A stretch of 64,000 bases of DNA from assembly GCF_945906775.1 (NCBI RefSeq), contig NZ_CAMDRE010000001.1, forward strand, positions 1,922,001 through 1,986,000. Direction: 5' to 3'. This document shows positions 26,709 to 34,620 of this stretch, piece by piece (within the stretch, counting starts at the first letter, position 1; the number at the start of each line of letters is the position of its first letter). The stretch comes from Citrobacter sp. Marseille-Q6884. Lineage in GTDB: Bacteria; Pseudomonadota; Gammaproteobacteria; Enterobacterales; Enterobacteriaceae. The notes under the pieces are model-generated. The model was not told the origin of the DNA. It ran no database searches and was given only the letters and a program-made list of their open reading frames with translations. Made by a program: the position numbers and the translations under genes.

Positions 26709-27920
26709 TTAAGGATAGGTGATTGAAAACACGCCAGTCGCCTTAAAATTACCCGGCTCAATAGCGCCGCCATCGGGTTTGAGCTGAGCGGAAAAATTCA
26801 GGGTTTGAGAGGTTGATTCATTGTAATAGGAGGGGGTATAAAACATGGGAAACTGAGAGAGGGTTTCAACCTCATAATCCCGGTAGACTGAAGTGGCCAT
26901 ATTGGGCTGCAGCACCATTTTGGGCGAAAGAGTGGTACTTTCACCGGTGATCTGAACGCCAAAACCCGCCGCACTACCGTTTGTACCTTCATAAATATTG
27001 CCCAGCAGCATTTCATTGTGACTGTCCACCAAGGGTGTGGAGAGTCTGACCTCAATATTTTTAATTCCCATACAGGAACTCAGATTAATGGAGAACGGAA
27101 TTTCCTTCGTATCATTTTTTAATTCAGGAATGGTATAGGTACCCAGATCAAGTGTATTTCCGGACGCGCTGCTTAAAATACTAAAACAGGTAGGATAGGA
27201 AATGTGAATCCCATTTGTTGAGAGACTAATACCTATACTCCCTCCTTCTTCCTCATTCTGAATAGTAAAGTAACCATTACCACTTTCATTAGGAGCTAAC
27301 AAAATTTCGGGGGCAGCAGTTATGCTCCCAGTATCAGGGAGAATCAACGTACTATCGGTATAAAATTCAATTTCAACGCTCAGGGTAAACCCCCCCATAT
27401 AGGCGCCACCCGTACCGCATGGATAAGAATTACTGTTTACCTTTGTCGTCACATCGGAAGTCAGGAAAAAAGTACTATTGGTGAATGTGGTATAAGCACC
27501 AGCGAAATTTTTTATCTGCAACGTGTAATACAAACCCTGTATGGATGTTTTATATAAGGTGGCATTGGGGTTGCCGGGGGCTGAACCAAACGTCACCATA
27601 TTGCTACCGGGGCGGATGTGAAAGGTTAGTTTATCACTGCCGCCAACATCTTTATCGCACCAGATCCCGCCGCCATGTGGTGCGGTATCTATATTGTCAA
27701 AGAGAAAAATAACATTGCTGCTTTTTAATATCGGAGAGCGATTAATGATGAGTGCACTGTCAGCGCTACGACCTGTAGGTGTGGTTGAGGTTGAAGACAC
27801 CATGGTTGCCTTGCCATAATAATCCCGTGATGTTCCCGCTGCATATTGCATTGACGCGAAAACAGGAATGGATGTCACTCCGGTACATAATAAAATTAAT
27901 ATTTTAAATAACTTAATCAT
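26709..27920 (-). CDS. yadC: Fimbrial tip adhesin, YadC-like
   Basis: This 403-residue exported protein (signal MIKLFKILILLCTG and onward) has the layout of a two-domain tip adhesin. The N-terminal receptor-binding region (about 25-220) has paired cysteines. The C-terminal pilin domain (about 250-403) ends with the beta-strand motif GVFSITYP that the chaperone recognises. It is the last gene of the operon and its start overlaps the previous stop by 8 nt. The ligand is unknown; the N-domain is likely the most variable part of the cluster. Confidence 0.8.
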   Translation of the reverse strand: MIKLFKILILLCTGVTSIPVFASMQYAAGTSRDYYGKATMVSSTSTTPTGRSADSALIINRSPILKSSNVIFLFDNIDTAPHGGGIWCDKDVGGSDKLTFHIRPGSNMVTFGSAPGNPNATLYKTSIQGLYYTLQIKNFAGAYTTFTNSTFFLTSDVTTKVNSNSYPCGTGGAYMGGFTLSVEIEFYTDSTLILPDTGSITAAPEILLAPNESGNGYFTIQNEEEGGSIGISLSTNGIHISYPTCFSILSSASGNTLDLGTYTIPELKNDTKEIPFSINLSSCMGIKNIEVRLSTPLVDSHNEMLLGNIYEGTNGSAAGFGVQITGESTTLSPKMVLQPNMATSVYRDYEVETLSQFPMFYTPSYYNESTSQTLNFSAQLKPDGGAIEPGNFKATGVFSITYP

Positions 27921-28515
27921 AATACACATCCACGACAATATTGGTGGTGAACTGTCCGGGTTTGACATCGCCAGTCCCTGTTTTCTGAAAACGGGTATAA
28001 AAGGTATAGGTACTGCTTTCTAACTGTTCTGGCGTTATCGCAAAGTTTGCCTGGGATTGGCCATTCTGATCCCAAACGTTCACCACGGTGCCGTTGTTTT
28101 CAACAGCGCTAATAATGACGCCCACATTTGTGGCGGCATTAATTGATGCCGCAGCCTCGTTGGGGAAAATCTGCATCGACCCGGGTGCAAACTGCCCGCT
28201 GAGCGGGCGGAAATTCATATGTAACTGCGTTACGCGTGTATCTGCGCCGACACCACAGTCATGGAGGCTGATGGTGAAGGTTTTTCCGCCTCCCTGATAC
28301 ATATCCGGCGTTGATGGTGTTGCGCCACCAAAATAACCCACCCCAACGGTCCCGAGTGCGATGACACCATTGTTGCTGATGGTTGTCTGGCATGTGCTGT
28401 TAAGGATCGTGGCGGACATATCGACGTTGAGATCTGACGCGCGAGCCGCTTGCTGGCAGAGAGCTGTCAGGGCAAAAAGAAGAGATGGCAGACACATCAT
28501 GAATGTTTTATTCAT
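27913..28515 (-). CDS. yadK: Minor fimbrial subunit, YadK-like
   Basis: This is a 200-residue pilin-family protein with a signal peptide (about 1-26), a Cys pair and a C-terminal strand ending NIVVDVYYD. It sits ninth-base close to its neighbours (9 bp after yadL, 8-nt overlap with yadC). A minor subunit near the tip is the likely role. Similarity to E. coli YadK is judged by position and fold rather than close identity. Confidence 0.75.
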   Translation of the reverse strand: MNKTFMMCLPSLLFALTALCQQAARASDLNVDMSATILNSTCQTTISNNGVIALGTVGVGYFGGATPSTPDMYQGGGKTFTISLHDCGVGADTRVTQLHMNFRPLSGQFAPGSMQIFPNEAAASINAATNVGVIISAVENNGTVVNVWDQNGQSQANFAITPEQLESSTYTFYTRFQKTGTGDVKPGQFTTNIVVDVYYD

Positions 28516-28524
28516 ATCGGTCTT

Positions 28525-29112
28525 TTACTTGTAGGCCACCACAAACGTGGCTTTTGAAGTAAATACGCCTGCGGTGACATCCTGAATCGTACGACCCGGC
28601 TCAACGGCCATACGCGCAGTTAAGGGAACGATCACTTTCGCATTCCCGGAGGCCTGTGAGACATCCTGGCTGAAGACGTTTTGCTGGGTGCAGTTAAATT
28701 GGGTGCCGCCAGCATCCGGTGTTCCGGTCCAGACCTCGACCGACGTTGCTTTCGCGCCATCCGCGGTGGTGTTAGCAAAGTTGGCGCCAGGTGTGGTCCC
28801 GGCGCAGGTTCCATTAGGTACCAGCGTAATATCTGCCTTGTTATCCTGCAGCCCCGCACAGTTTGTAATCGCCATTTCGAAATTCTGGATTTTCGATTTA
28901 TTGCTCAATTCGGGTTTGTAGACGTCGCCAAAAGCGACGGTGGTCAGCCCCGTGCCGGCGGTCGTTTGCAACGTCGCCATACAGGTTCCCACTTCGACGG
29001 TCGTCTGAATATCCAGCGTTAAAGGATTTTTATCATCACTGGCGGATGCCGTATTTGTCACGATCGACAGTGCGCAGAGAAGGGAAATAGCGAAAGCGGT
29101 ATTTTTCATCAT
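28525..29112 (-). CDS. yadL: Minor fimbrial subunit, YadL-like
   Basis: This 195-residue exported pilin has a signal MMKNTAFAISLLCALSIVTN ending near Ala-Ser-Ala. Several cysteines and the terminal strand KATFVVAYK match the donor-strand exchange motif. It lies 12 bp after yadM. Role: adaptor or minor subunit. Confidence 0.75.
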   Translation of the reverse strand: MMKNTAFAISLLCALSIVTNTASASDDKNPLTLDIQTTVEVGTCMATLQTTAGTGLTTVAFGDVYKPELSNKSKIQNFEMAITNCAGLQDNKADITLVPNGTCAGTTPGANFANTTADGAKATSVEVWTGTPDAGGTQFNCTQQNVFSQDVSQASGNAKVIVPLTARMAVEPGRTIQDVTAGVFTSKATFVVAYK

Positions 29113-29124
29113 AGCGTTCCTTGC

Positions 29125-29676
29125 TTATTCGTAGCTGAAACTAAACGTGGCGGTTGCCTTGAAATCACCAATCTTTCCCTGACCCGGTATTGATTCGCGC
29201 AAGGCCGCCGTCAGATCCAGTCCGTTTGCGATTTCATCTGCAGTCCATATGATTTGTCCATCCTGGTTGATCTCAAACATATCGCTGCCGGTCGCTGATT
29301 TTCTGAAAAATCCCACGCCAATATTTTGTGTATATCCACTGCCTGTGGCTGTTGGCTCGATAAGCATTGTCGTGGTTGATGGTGTTTTACCGGCTATCTT
29401 GCTGCTGATTTTGCTGAGCCCGACGGTGCAATTTGAGGCGACTATCCTGAAATTAGCGCTGGCTTCGGTATCTCCGTTCACAATTTTATCCAACCCGATC
29501 TTTCCACCGGTTCCCAGCGTTAACGTCTGATGCGTATCAGAGCCTGCGCCCCCAGTAATTTTCATGGAACAGGTCGATTCTTTGATCGTTGCGGTAAAAT
29601 CGATACTGATATTATCCTTTGCCGTTGTCGGGAGGGTAAAAAGCAGCAGTATTATTGTCAGAGCAGAACGCGTCAT
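29125..29676 (-). CDS. yadM: Minor fimbrial subunit, YadM-like
   Basis: This 183-residue exported pilin has a short signal (MTRSALTIILLLFTLPTTA), an N-terminal strand IDFTATIKESTC and the terminal ATATFSFSYE motif. It directly follows the usher gene by 24 bp and is probably an early-tip or adaptor subunit. Confidence 0.75.
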   Translation of the reverse strand: MTRSALTIILLLFTLPTTAKDNISIDFTATIKESTCSMKITGGAGSDTHQTLTLGTGGKIGLDKIVNGDTEASANFRIVASNCTVGLSKISSKIAGKTPSTTTMLIEPTATGSGYTQNIGVGFFRKSATGSDMFEINQDGQIIWTADEIANGLDLTAALRESIPGQGKIGDFKATATFSFSYE

Positions 29677-29700
29677 CGTGGTAAATTCCTTTTCGAGGCG

Positions 29701-32322
29701 CTACTTTATGGGCGCACAAATTAAGTTATCCAGATAGAGAGTTTTATTCAGCATGGTTGGGTTATCAGGCAATTGGTAATGAATCAGACATGACTGATTC
29801 GGTTGCGATCCCCACGACACTTTCAGCGTGCCGTTATTTTCGAAACCACGAATATAGGCCTGTCCACCTTGACCAAAATTCCCAATCATATGATTGCGCA
29901 TATCGTAAACATCGGCCCCCAGCGGGATGGAGATATCTCCCTGGGATTTAACGGTTAATATGGCTGAGCGCTCTTCGTTGGTTTCAAAATTCACCAATGT
30001 TATGGCGCCGTAATGTGGCACGCTGGTTCCACTGGTGCTGAGAAGCTCCACATCATTTTCCATGGTGGAGATATCAAGGGTGATGTTATTTTCACGATAC
30101 GGCGACAGGGTGTTGGATACGGCGTAGCCCCAGCGATCAACGGTGCTGGCGCTGGCGTTCAGTCGGGCGCCTTTCGCGCCAGGCGCTTTGACCAGCACGA
30201 CAGTGTCTGTGTCATTGATGGTGTCGTTAGTGAACGTCAGCCCACCGGAATGGAGCACAAAGCTGCCGTCGGTATTTAATGACAGCTGGCGAGTGTTATC
30301 CGATGATTGTGATGCGCTGGCAGACCAGGTGCCGTAATGACTCTCATAACTACTGAAGACGCCGATACTTTCTGTTTCGGCACCCTGCCCGGAACTGTAC
30401 GCGGTATTCACATTGTAATTAATTTTGTTATCGGCACTGTTACCGCTGGTACTGGCATTTAACGTACTTCCTCCTTTTAAATCTGAACCGTAGGAGGCAT
30501 TAATGGTGTTAAATCCCGACTGAGGATGCTGATCATTCGACCATAGATTGAGCGGAATGCTGACGCTGAGATAGAGGCTGTCATCGCTATTATTATTTTC
30601 ATCATAGCTGCGCTGTAAGTTGATACTGTAACTTCCCCACCATGCGGAATTACTGTAACCGACGGCATAGTCTCTCTGAGTGTAATCAGACTCCCAATAA
30701 TCACGCCAGCTGAGGTTCATATACAATGAACCATAGTTTTCTTGTTTAAATTTCAATGGCTGGCTAACGCTTAGCGTAACTTGATTTTTAGTACGCGAAT
30801 AGTTGTCCATGCTGTAACGTTCGCCATCATTATTAATCTTGTTTTCTTTAACATTAGTGATGAGGGTTAACGCATCATTCAGACCTAAATAGTTTTGCGT
30901 AGAATAACGATAGGCAGCAATATTGATCGAGGTATCGGTTTCATTTAAAAGCTTGCTGTAAGACAGACGATAACTTTCGCCAGCGTAGGTTTTATCATCA
31001 GGAATTTTTGCCTGTGAATGCGTAATATCGAATGAAAACGCACCGGCCTCTGTATTCATCCCTACGCCAAACAAGCCCGCCAGATAATGGTTATCGGTGA
31101 CTTGTAGCCCCGTGTAACCCGTGAACATATTGTTCAGACCACGGTAGTAGGTTCCCTGGACTATTTTGGGTTTGTTACGGTAGGTATCCTGGTTGATTTC
31201 CCCTGCGCTGAGATCCCAGCGGGAAGTGCCGGGGCGCAGCAATTGCACAACGGATGAAAACGGGACGCTGAATGTATGTGTGCTGCCATCGGCTTCGGTG
31301 ACCGTAACGACCAGATCGCTCCCGTACCCTGATGGGCTTAAGTCATCAATAGCAAACGGACCTGGCGCGACGGTTGACTCATAGATTTTATAACCATCCT
31401 GGGTGATAGTGACTTTTGCATTGCTATTCGCCATGCCGCGCACGACGGGCGCATAGCCGGTAAGCATCGGAGGTAACATGCGATCATCGCTGTAAAAGCG
31501 CACGCCACGTAAATTCACCGAATCGAAAGTTTCTCCTGTGGTATTGCTTTCTCCTAACCGTAACTGCGAGTGCAGCATGGGGATATCATGTTGTACATAG
31601 CGATCCTGATACTCAATCTGTGTTGCGCCCTGATCGTTGTTCCAGTTCATATTGCCACGGGCGCGGAAATGCCATCCCAACAGGTTTAACCCGGCGTTGA
31701 GACCAGCATATAGGGAGTCGTTTGACGTACTTCCACTCTCAGTGTGATAAGCATTGGCATTGTAGGAAAGCATGCCAGCATTGATACCTTCATCCCATAA
31801 AGCGGGATCGACGTAGTTATCGTACTGTTTTACCAGCCAGATTTGTGGGATGCTCATATCCAGACGTTGATCGCCGCTGCTATAGGTCATCGCGGATTGC
31901 GGATAAAGCGTCTCAATATTCAGACAGTTTTGTTCTGCTTCGCGATTGTCGTCTTTCTTCGTAAGCAGATATGCTTCGTTATCTACATTCTCGGGGATTT
32001 TTAAATTTAACTGGGAAAGCGTTTTGACGGTTAAGCATGGCGCAGCAGAGTGTTTATTGACGTCAACAAAATCAATAATAAGGTTCGTAACTAACTTATT
32101 ATTAATATAGATGGTGGTTTTGTACTGCCCTACAGGTGTCGGGTTGCCTTGCTTATAACGCGATAAATCTAAATGGCTGGCATGTTCGCCCACCAAAAAA
32201 GTGCTGTCAAACTCCACACTTTCCGTGGCAAACAGAGCCTGTACAGGCGAAAGACTTCCGATCATTGCGATAATACAATGAAGGTACAAGTGCCTGCACG
32301 TAGGGGATTTTCCCGTAAGCAT
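29701..32322 (-). CDS. htrE: Outer-membrane fimbrial usher
   Basis: This 873-residue FimD/PapC-family usher assembles and exports the pilus. Order of parts: signal peptide, N-terminal chaperone-subunit binding domain (FDSTFLVGEHASHLDLSRY near 40), 24-strand barrel with the plug (around GYAPVVRGMANSNAKVTITQ), and two C-terminal domains with paired cysteines. The gene is intact. It lies 8 bp after the chaperone gene. Several stretches are AT-rich compared with housekeeping neighbours. Confidence 0.92.
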   Translation of the reverse strand: MLTGKSPTCRHLYLHCIIAMIGSLSPVQALFATESVEFDSTFLVGEHASHLDLSRYKQGNPTPVGQYKTTIYINNKLVTNLIIDFVDVNKHSAAPCLTVKTLSQLNLKIPENVDNEAYLLTKKDDNREAEQNCLNIETLYPQSAMTYSSGDQRLDMSIPQIWLVKQYDNYVDPALWDEGINAGMLSYNANAYHTESGSTSNDSLYAGLNAGLNLLGWHFRARGNMNWNNDQGATQIEYQDRYVQHDIPMLHSQLRLGESNTTGETFDSVNLRGVRFYSDDRMLPPMLTGYAPVVRGMANSNAKVTITQDGYKIYESTVAPGPFAIDDLSPSGYGSDLVVTVTEADGSTHTFSVPFSSVVQLLRPGTSRWDLSAGEINQDTYRNKPKIVQGTYYRGLNNMFTGYTGLQVTDNHYLAGLFGVGMNTEAGAFSFDITHSQAKIPDDKTYAGESYRLSYSKLLNETDTSINIAAYRYSTQNYLGLNDALTLITNVKENKINNDGERYSMDNYSRTKNQVTLSVSQPLKFKQENYGSLYMNLSWRDYWESDYTQRDYAVGYSNSAWWGSYSINLQRSYDENNNSDDSLYLSVSIPLNLWSNDQHPQSGFNTINASYGSDLKGGSTLNASTSGNSADNKINYNVNTAYSSGQGAETESIGVFSSYESHYGTWSASASQSSDNTRQLSLNTDGSFVLHSGGLTFTNDTINDTDTVVLVKAPGAKGARLNASASTVDRWGYAVSNTLSPYRENNITLDISTMENDVELLSTSGTSVPHYGAITLVNFETNEERSAILTVKSQGDISIPLGADVYDMRNHMIGNFGQGGQAYIRGFENNGTLKVSWGSQPNQSCLIHYQLPDNPTMLNKTLYLDNLICAPIK

Positions 32323-32330
32323 TGATCGTC

Positions 32331-33074
32331 TTACAACGTTACGGAACGCGTTACACTACCACCAAAGTCATTAATGGCGACATAATCGACTTTCCCTGTC
32401 GAACCCGACTTCAGGCCCGATACGGTGAAGGTTTCTTCGCTCATGGGTGGCAGCATTTTAATGGCTACACTGTATTTTTTACCTGCAGATGTAAAACTGG
32501 CATCTGAAAATGAAACATAATAAGGCGAGTTATTTTTGGCTTTCAGATAAACATGGTTATCGTCGTTGACGATGCTCCATTTCAGCTCTTTTATGGCATC
32601 AATGGCGTTCCCTGCCAGGTTGGCGGGACGATAAAAAAGCTTGATGCGCGTTTTAAACGCCAGTTGTAATAAGTTCTGGACGTTAGATTTGTCTTCAGGG
32701 AGTTTTGGCGGTATTTCTAATACGTTTAGCCAGAATACGCTTTCACGGTCTGCAGGCAGCGCTGCGCCCTGTGTGTACATTATTCTCAGCGTTTGTCCGC
32801 GTTTGGGCTCAATGCGAAAAACAGGCGGCGTTAAGGTAAACGGTACAAATAGTTTTGCCGGATCGACATTCTCCTTGCCTTTATCAATCCAGGTTTGAAC
32901 AAGTAATGGTTTTCCTCCTTTGTTTTCGAGGCGCACCATCTCATCTTTATCTTTCTCATTATAAATGACACGTGTACCCGATATGACAATATCGGCACTG
33001 GCGCTAAATGAGGCGAGTAACGCACCGACAAGTGCAGCAGACTTAAAAATGCGGTATGAGATTGCCTTGCTCAT
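32331..33074 (-). CDS. yadV: Periplasmic fimbrial chaperone (YadV/EcpD-like)
   Basis: This 247-residue PapD-like chaperone has a signal peptide of about 27 residues, then two Ig-like domains. The G1 strand has FRIEPKRGQTLRI, with the Arg and Lys that anchor the subunit C-terminus nearby. It caps pilin subunits in the periplasm and delivers them to the HtrE usher encoded next. Confidence 0.92.
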   Translation of the reverse strand: MSKAISYRIFKSAALVGALLASFSASADIVISGTRVIYNEKDKDEMVRLENKGGKPLLVQTWIDKGKENVDPAKLFVPFTLTPPVFRIEPKRGQTLRIMYTQGAALPADRESVFWLNVLEIPPKLPEDKSNVQNLLQLAFKTRIKLFYRPANLAGNAIDAIKELKWSIVNDDNHVYLKAKNNSPYYVSFSDASFTSAGKKYSVAIKMLPPMSEETFTVSGLKSGSTGKVDYVAINDFGGSVTRSVTL

Positions 33075-33110
33075 TATTCGTATCCCTGAATGTGATTAAG
33101 CCATTAAAAG

Positions 33111-33142
33111 AAGCTCTCTCTCAATTTCCCTGGAGAGAGCTT
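33111..33142 (-). terminator. Hairpin between yadN and the chaperone gene
   Basis: On the minus strand AAGCTCTCTC and GAGAGAGCTT form a perfect 10-bp stem with a 12-nt loop, followed by CTTTTAA. It lies just after the major pilin gene. In fimbrial operons such hairpins act as partial terminators or stabilise the pilin message so that pilin greatly exceeds usher. Confidence 0.75.
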
Positions 33143-33151
33143 TAACGTGAT

Positions 33152-33718
33152 TTACTGATAGGTAACATCAAAGGTTGCAGCGGTATTCACTTGTCCACTG
33201 ACGATAGTGGCGGTATCGCTGGATTTTACGTAGGAAGCGATAAACTTAAACATACCTTGCTTGGTGGTCGCGTCGATGGTTGCTGATTGAGGAACGTCAT
33301 CCGGACGACCAATCAGAACCTGGCTCACGGTGGAGGTGTTGTTATGCAGGGCGACGCTGATGCCCTTGGCGGCACCGGTCAATTGAGTATTGTTTTTCAG
33401 AGTACCATCGGCAACATCGGCAAAGGAAGGGGAGCTAAAGCTGATGGCTGCTGTGGCCTTATCGCAATCTGTCAGCAGGAGTTCAAACGTGGTCGCACCG
33501 GCACCGGGCGCGGTTTTGCTCAGCGCGGTAACGTCACCTTTCGCAACGGTCGGCATTTGCAGTGTGACGTTAGTCGCCAGTTGGCCATCTTTGGTTGTGA
33601 TTTTGCACGTTTGATCAGATACCGCACCGTTAATATTAATCTGGCCAGTGTCTGCGGCTATTGCGGAAGAGGCACTCAGTGCAGTGATTACTGTTATATA
33701 TATCAGGCTTCTTTTCAT
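33152..33718 (-). CDS. yadN: Major fimbrial subunit, YadN-like
   Basis: This 188-residue type-1-like pilin has a signal (about 1-22), a Cys in DQTCKITT pairing with one in LTDCDKAT, and the C-terminal strand TAATFDVTYQ. First position in the operon and the following hairpin point to the main shaft subunit. Sequence differs clearly from K-12 YadN as remembered, so the fimbria may be antigenically distinct (yadN/staA type). Confidence 0.8.
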   Translation of the reverse strand: MKRSLIYITVITALSASSAIAADTGQININGAVSDQTCKITTKDGQLATNVTLQMPTVAKGDVTALSKTAPGAGATTFELLLTDCDKATAAISFSSPSFADVADGTLKNNTQLTGAAKGISVALHNNTSTVSQVLIGRPDDVPQSATIDATTKQGMFKFIASYVKSSDTATIVSGQVNTAATFDVTYQ

Positions 33719-34014
33719 TCTTAATATCCATATTTATTTTTAATGGTACTCATAAGTAATATTATTTATAAGTATATAAATATATCCCACTGTACTATAT
33801 TTACTTTTGGCTACTCTATTTATATAGATAGGTGCTGTAAATTAATTTATTCTTAATGGGTATTTAAGATTGAGTTAAAGAAGTGGTGAATGTTTAATGA
33901 AATTAGTGAATTAAGTAATGTTTTTGTCTTTTATTTCTATACACATAAATAATTTATTGTTGAGAATGCAATTTATTAATCTATCGGTGTACCTATCTAT
34001 TATTCACACTGGTA
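33719..34014. other. AT-rich fimbrial promoter region
   Basis: These 296 bp between folK and yadN are very AT-rich, which fits H-NS-silenced fimbrial promoters. A 10-bp inverted repeat, ATAGATAGGT (33824-33833) and ACCTATCTAT (33992-34001), brackets about 158 bp. No gene is seen in it. Confidence 0.6.
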
Positions 34015-34620
34015 TTACCAGAGTGCAGGTTTCTGCATCTTAGACTGCTCTAAAAGGGTGCTAAGTGCCGTATTGTCAGGGAAATACAGTGTCGGCGCGA
34101 TCTCAAACAGCGGCCACAGCATAAAGCCACGATTTTTCATATCGTAATGCGGAACGGTCAGGCGTTCGGTGTTAATGACTTCATTACCAAACAACATGAT
34201 ATCGAGATCCAGCGTACGCGGACCCCAGCGTTCAGCTTTGCGTACCCGACCCTGCTGCAGTTCAATACGTTGGGTATGATTAAGTAACGCTTCAGGGGCG
34301 AGCGTTGTTTCCAGAGCGACGGCAGCATTCAGGTAATCAGGCTGATCCTGAGGACCTAATGGCGGGGTACGGTAAAAGGATGAAACTGCGATAATCTGAC
34401 TGTCAGGGATCTCGCCCAGCGCCTGCACGGCAGCATTAACCTGTTCCAGTGGAGAGGCTAAATTACTGCCGATGGCGATATATACCCGTCGTCTTTCAGG
34501 CTGCATCTGTGTTGGCTTTCCTCGCTCATCCCAGTCACGTACTGATGTACGCTCCCGGGAGTTCGCTGCGTCGCCGCCTTGATGCAACCCGAAATCCATT
34601 GGGTATACGCGATTGGTCAC
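34015..34620 (-). CDS. folK: 6-hydroxymethyl-dihydropterin pyrophosphokinase with in-frame ERIC-encoded N-terminal insert
   Basis: FolK transfers pyrophosphate from ATP to the pterin in folate synthesis. The enzyme body is normal: YIAIGSNLASPLEQV, then FYRTPPLGPQDQPDYLNA, then WGPRTLDLDIMLFG. The start expected from the E. coli layout is GTG at 34620, overlapping the pcnB stop (GTGA) and preceded by GAGGGAAG. From it the frame reads MTNR, then 41 codons of an ERIC element, then VYIAIGSN (201 residues). The family is usually near 159. An ATG at 34506, inside the element and 13 bases after GAGG, would give 163 residues. Identity is certain; the start used in the cell is not. Confidence 0.9.
   Translation of the reverse strand: MTNRVYPMDFGLHQGGDAANSRERTSVRDWDERGKPTQMQPERRRVYIAIGSNLASPLEQVNAAVQALGEIPDSQIIAVSSFYRTPPLGPQDQPDYLNAAVALETTLAPEALLNHTQRIELQQGRVRKAERWGPRTLDLDIMLFGNEVINTERLTVPHYDMKNRGFMLWPLFEIAPTLYFPDNTALSTLLEQSKMQKPALW
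34482..34606 (-). repeat. ERIC element inserted in the 5' coding region of folK
   Basis: About 125 bp bounded by ATACCC..GGGTAT ends, with the ERIC core recognisable on the minus strand: GGGAGCGTACATCAGTACG then TGACTGGGATGAGCGAGG. The ERIC consensus core is GAGCTTACATAAGTAAGTGAC. Two stem positions differ from consensus but still pair (CGTAC with GTACG), so the hairpin is kept. GTAT at the junctions (GCGTATACCC and CGGGTATATC) fits insertion at a TA site. Removing 123 nt restores an uninterrupted MTNRVYIAIGSN. Confidence 0.92.
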
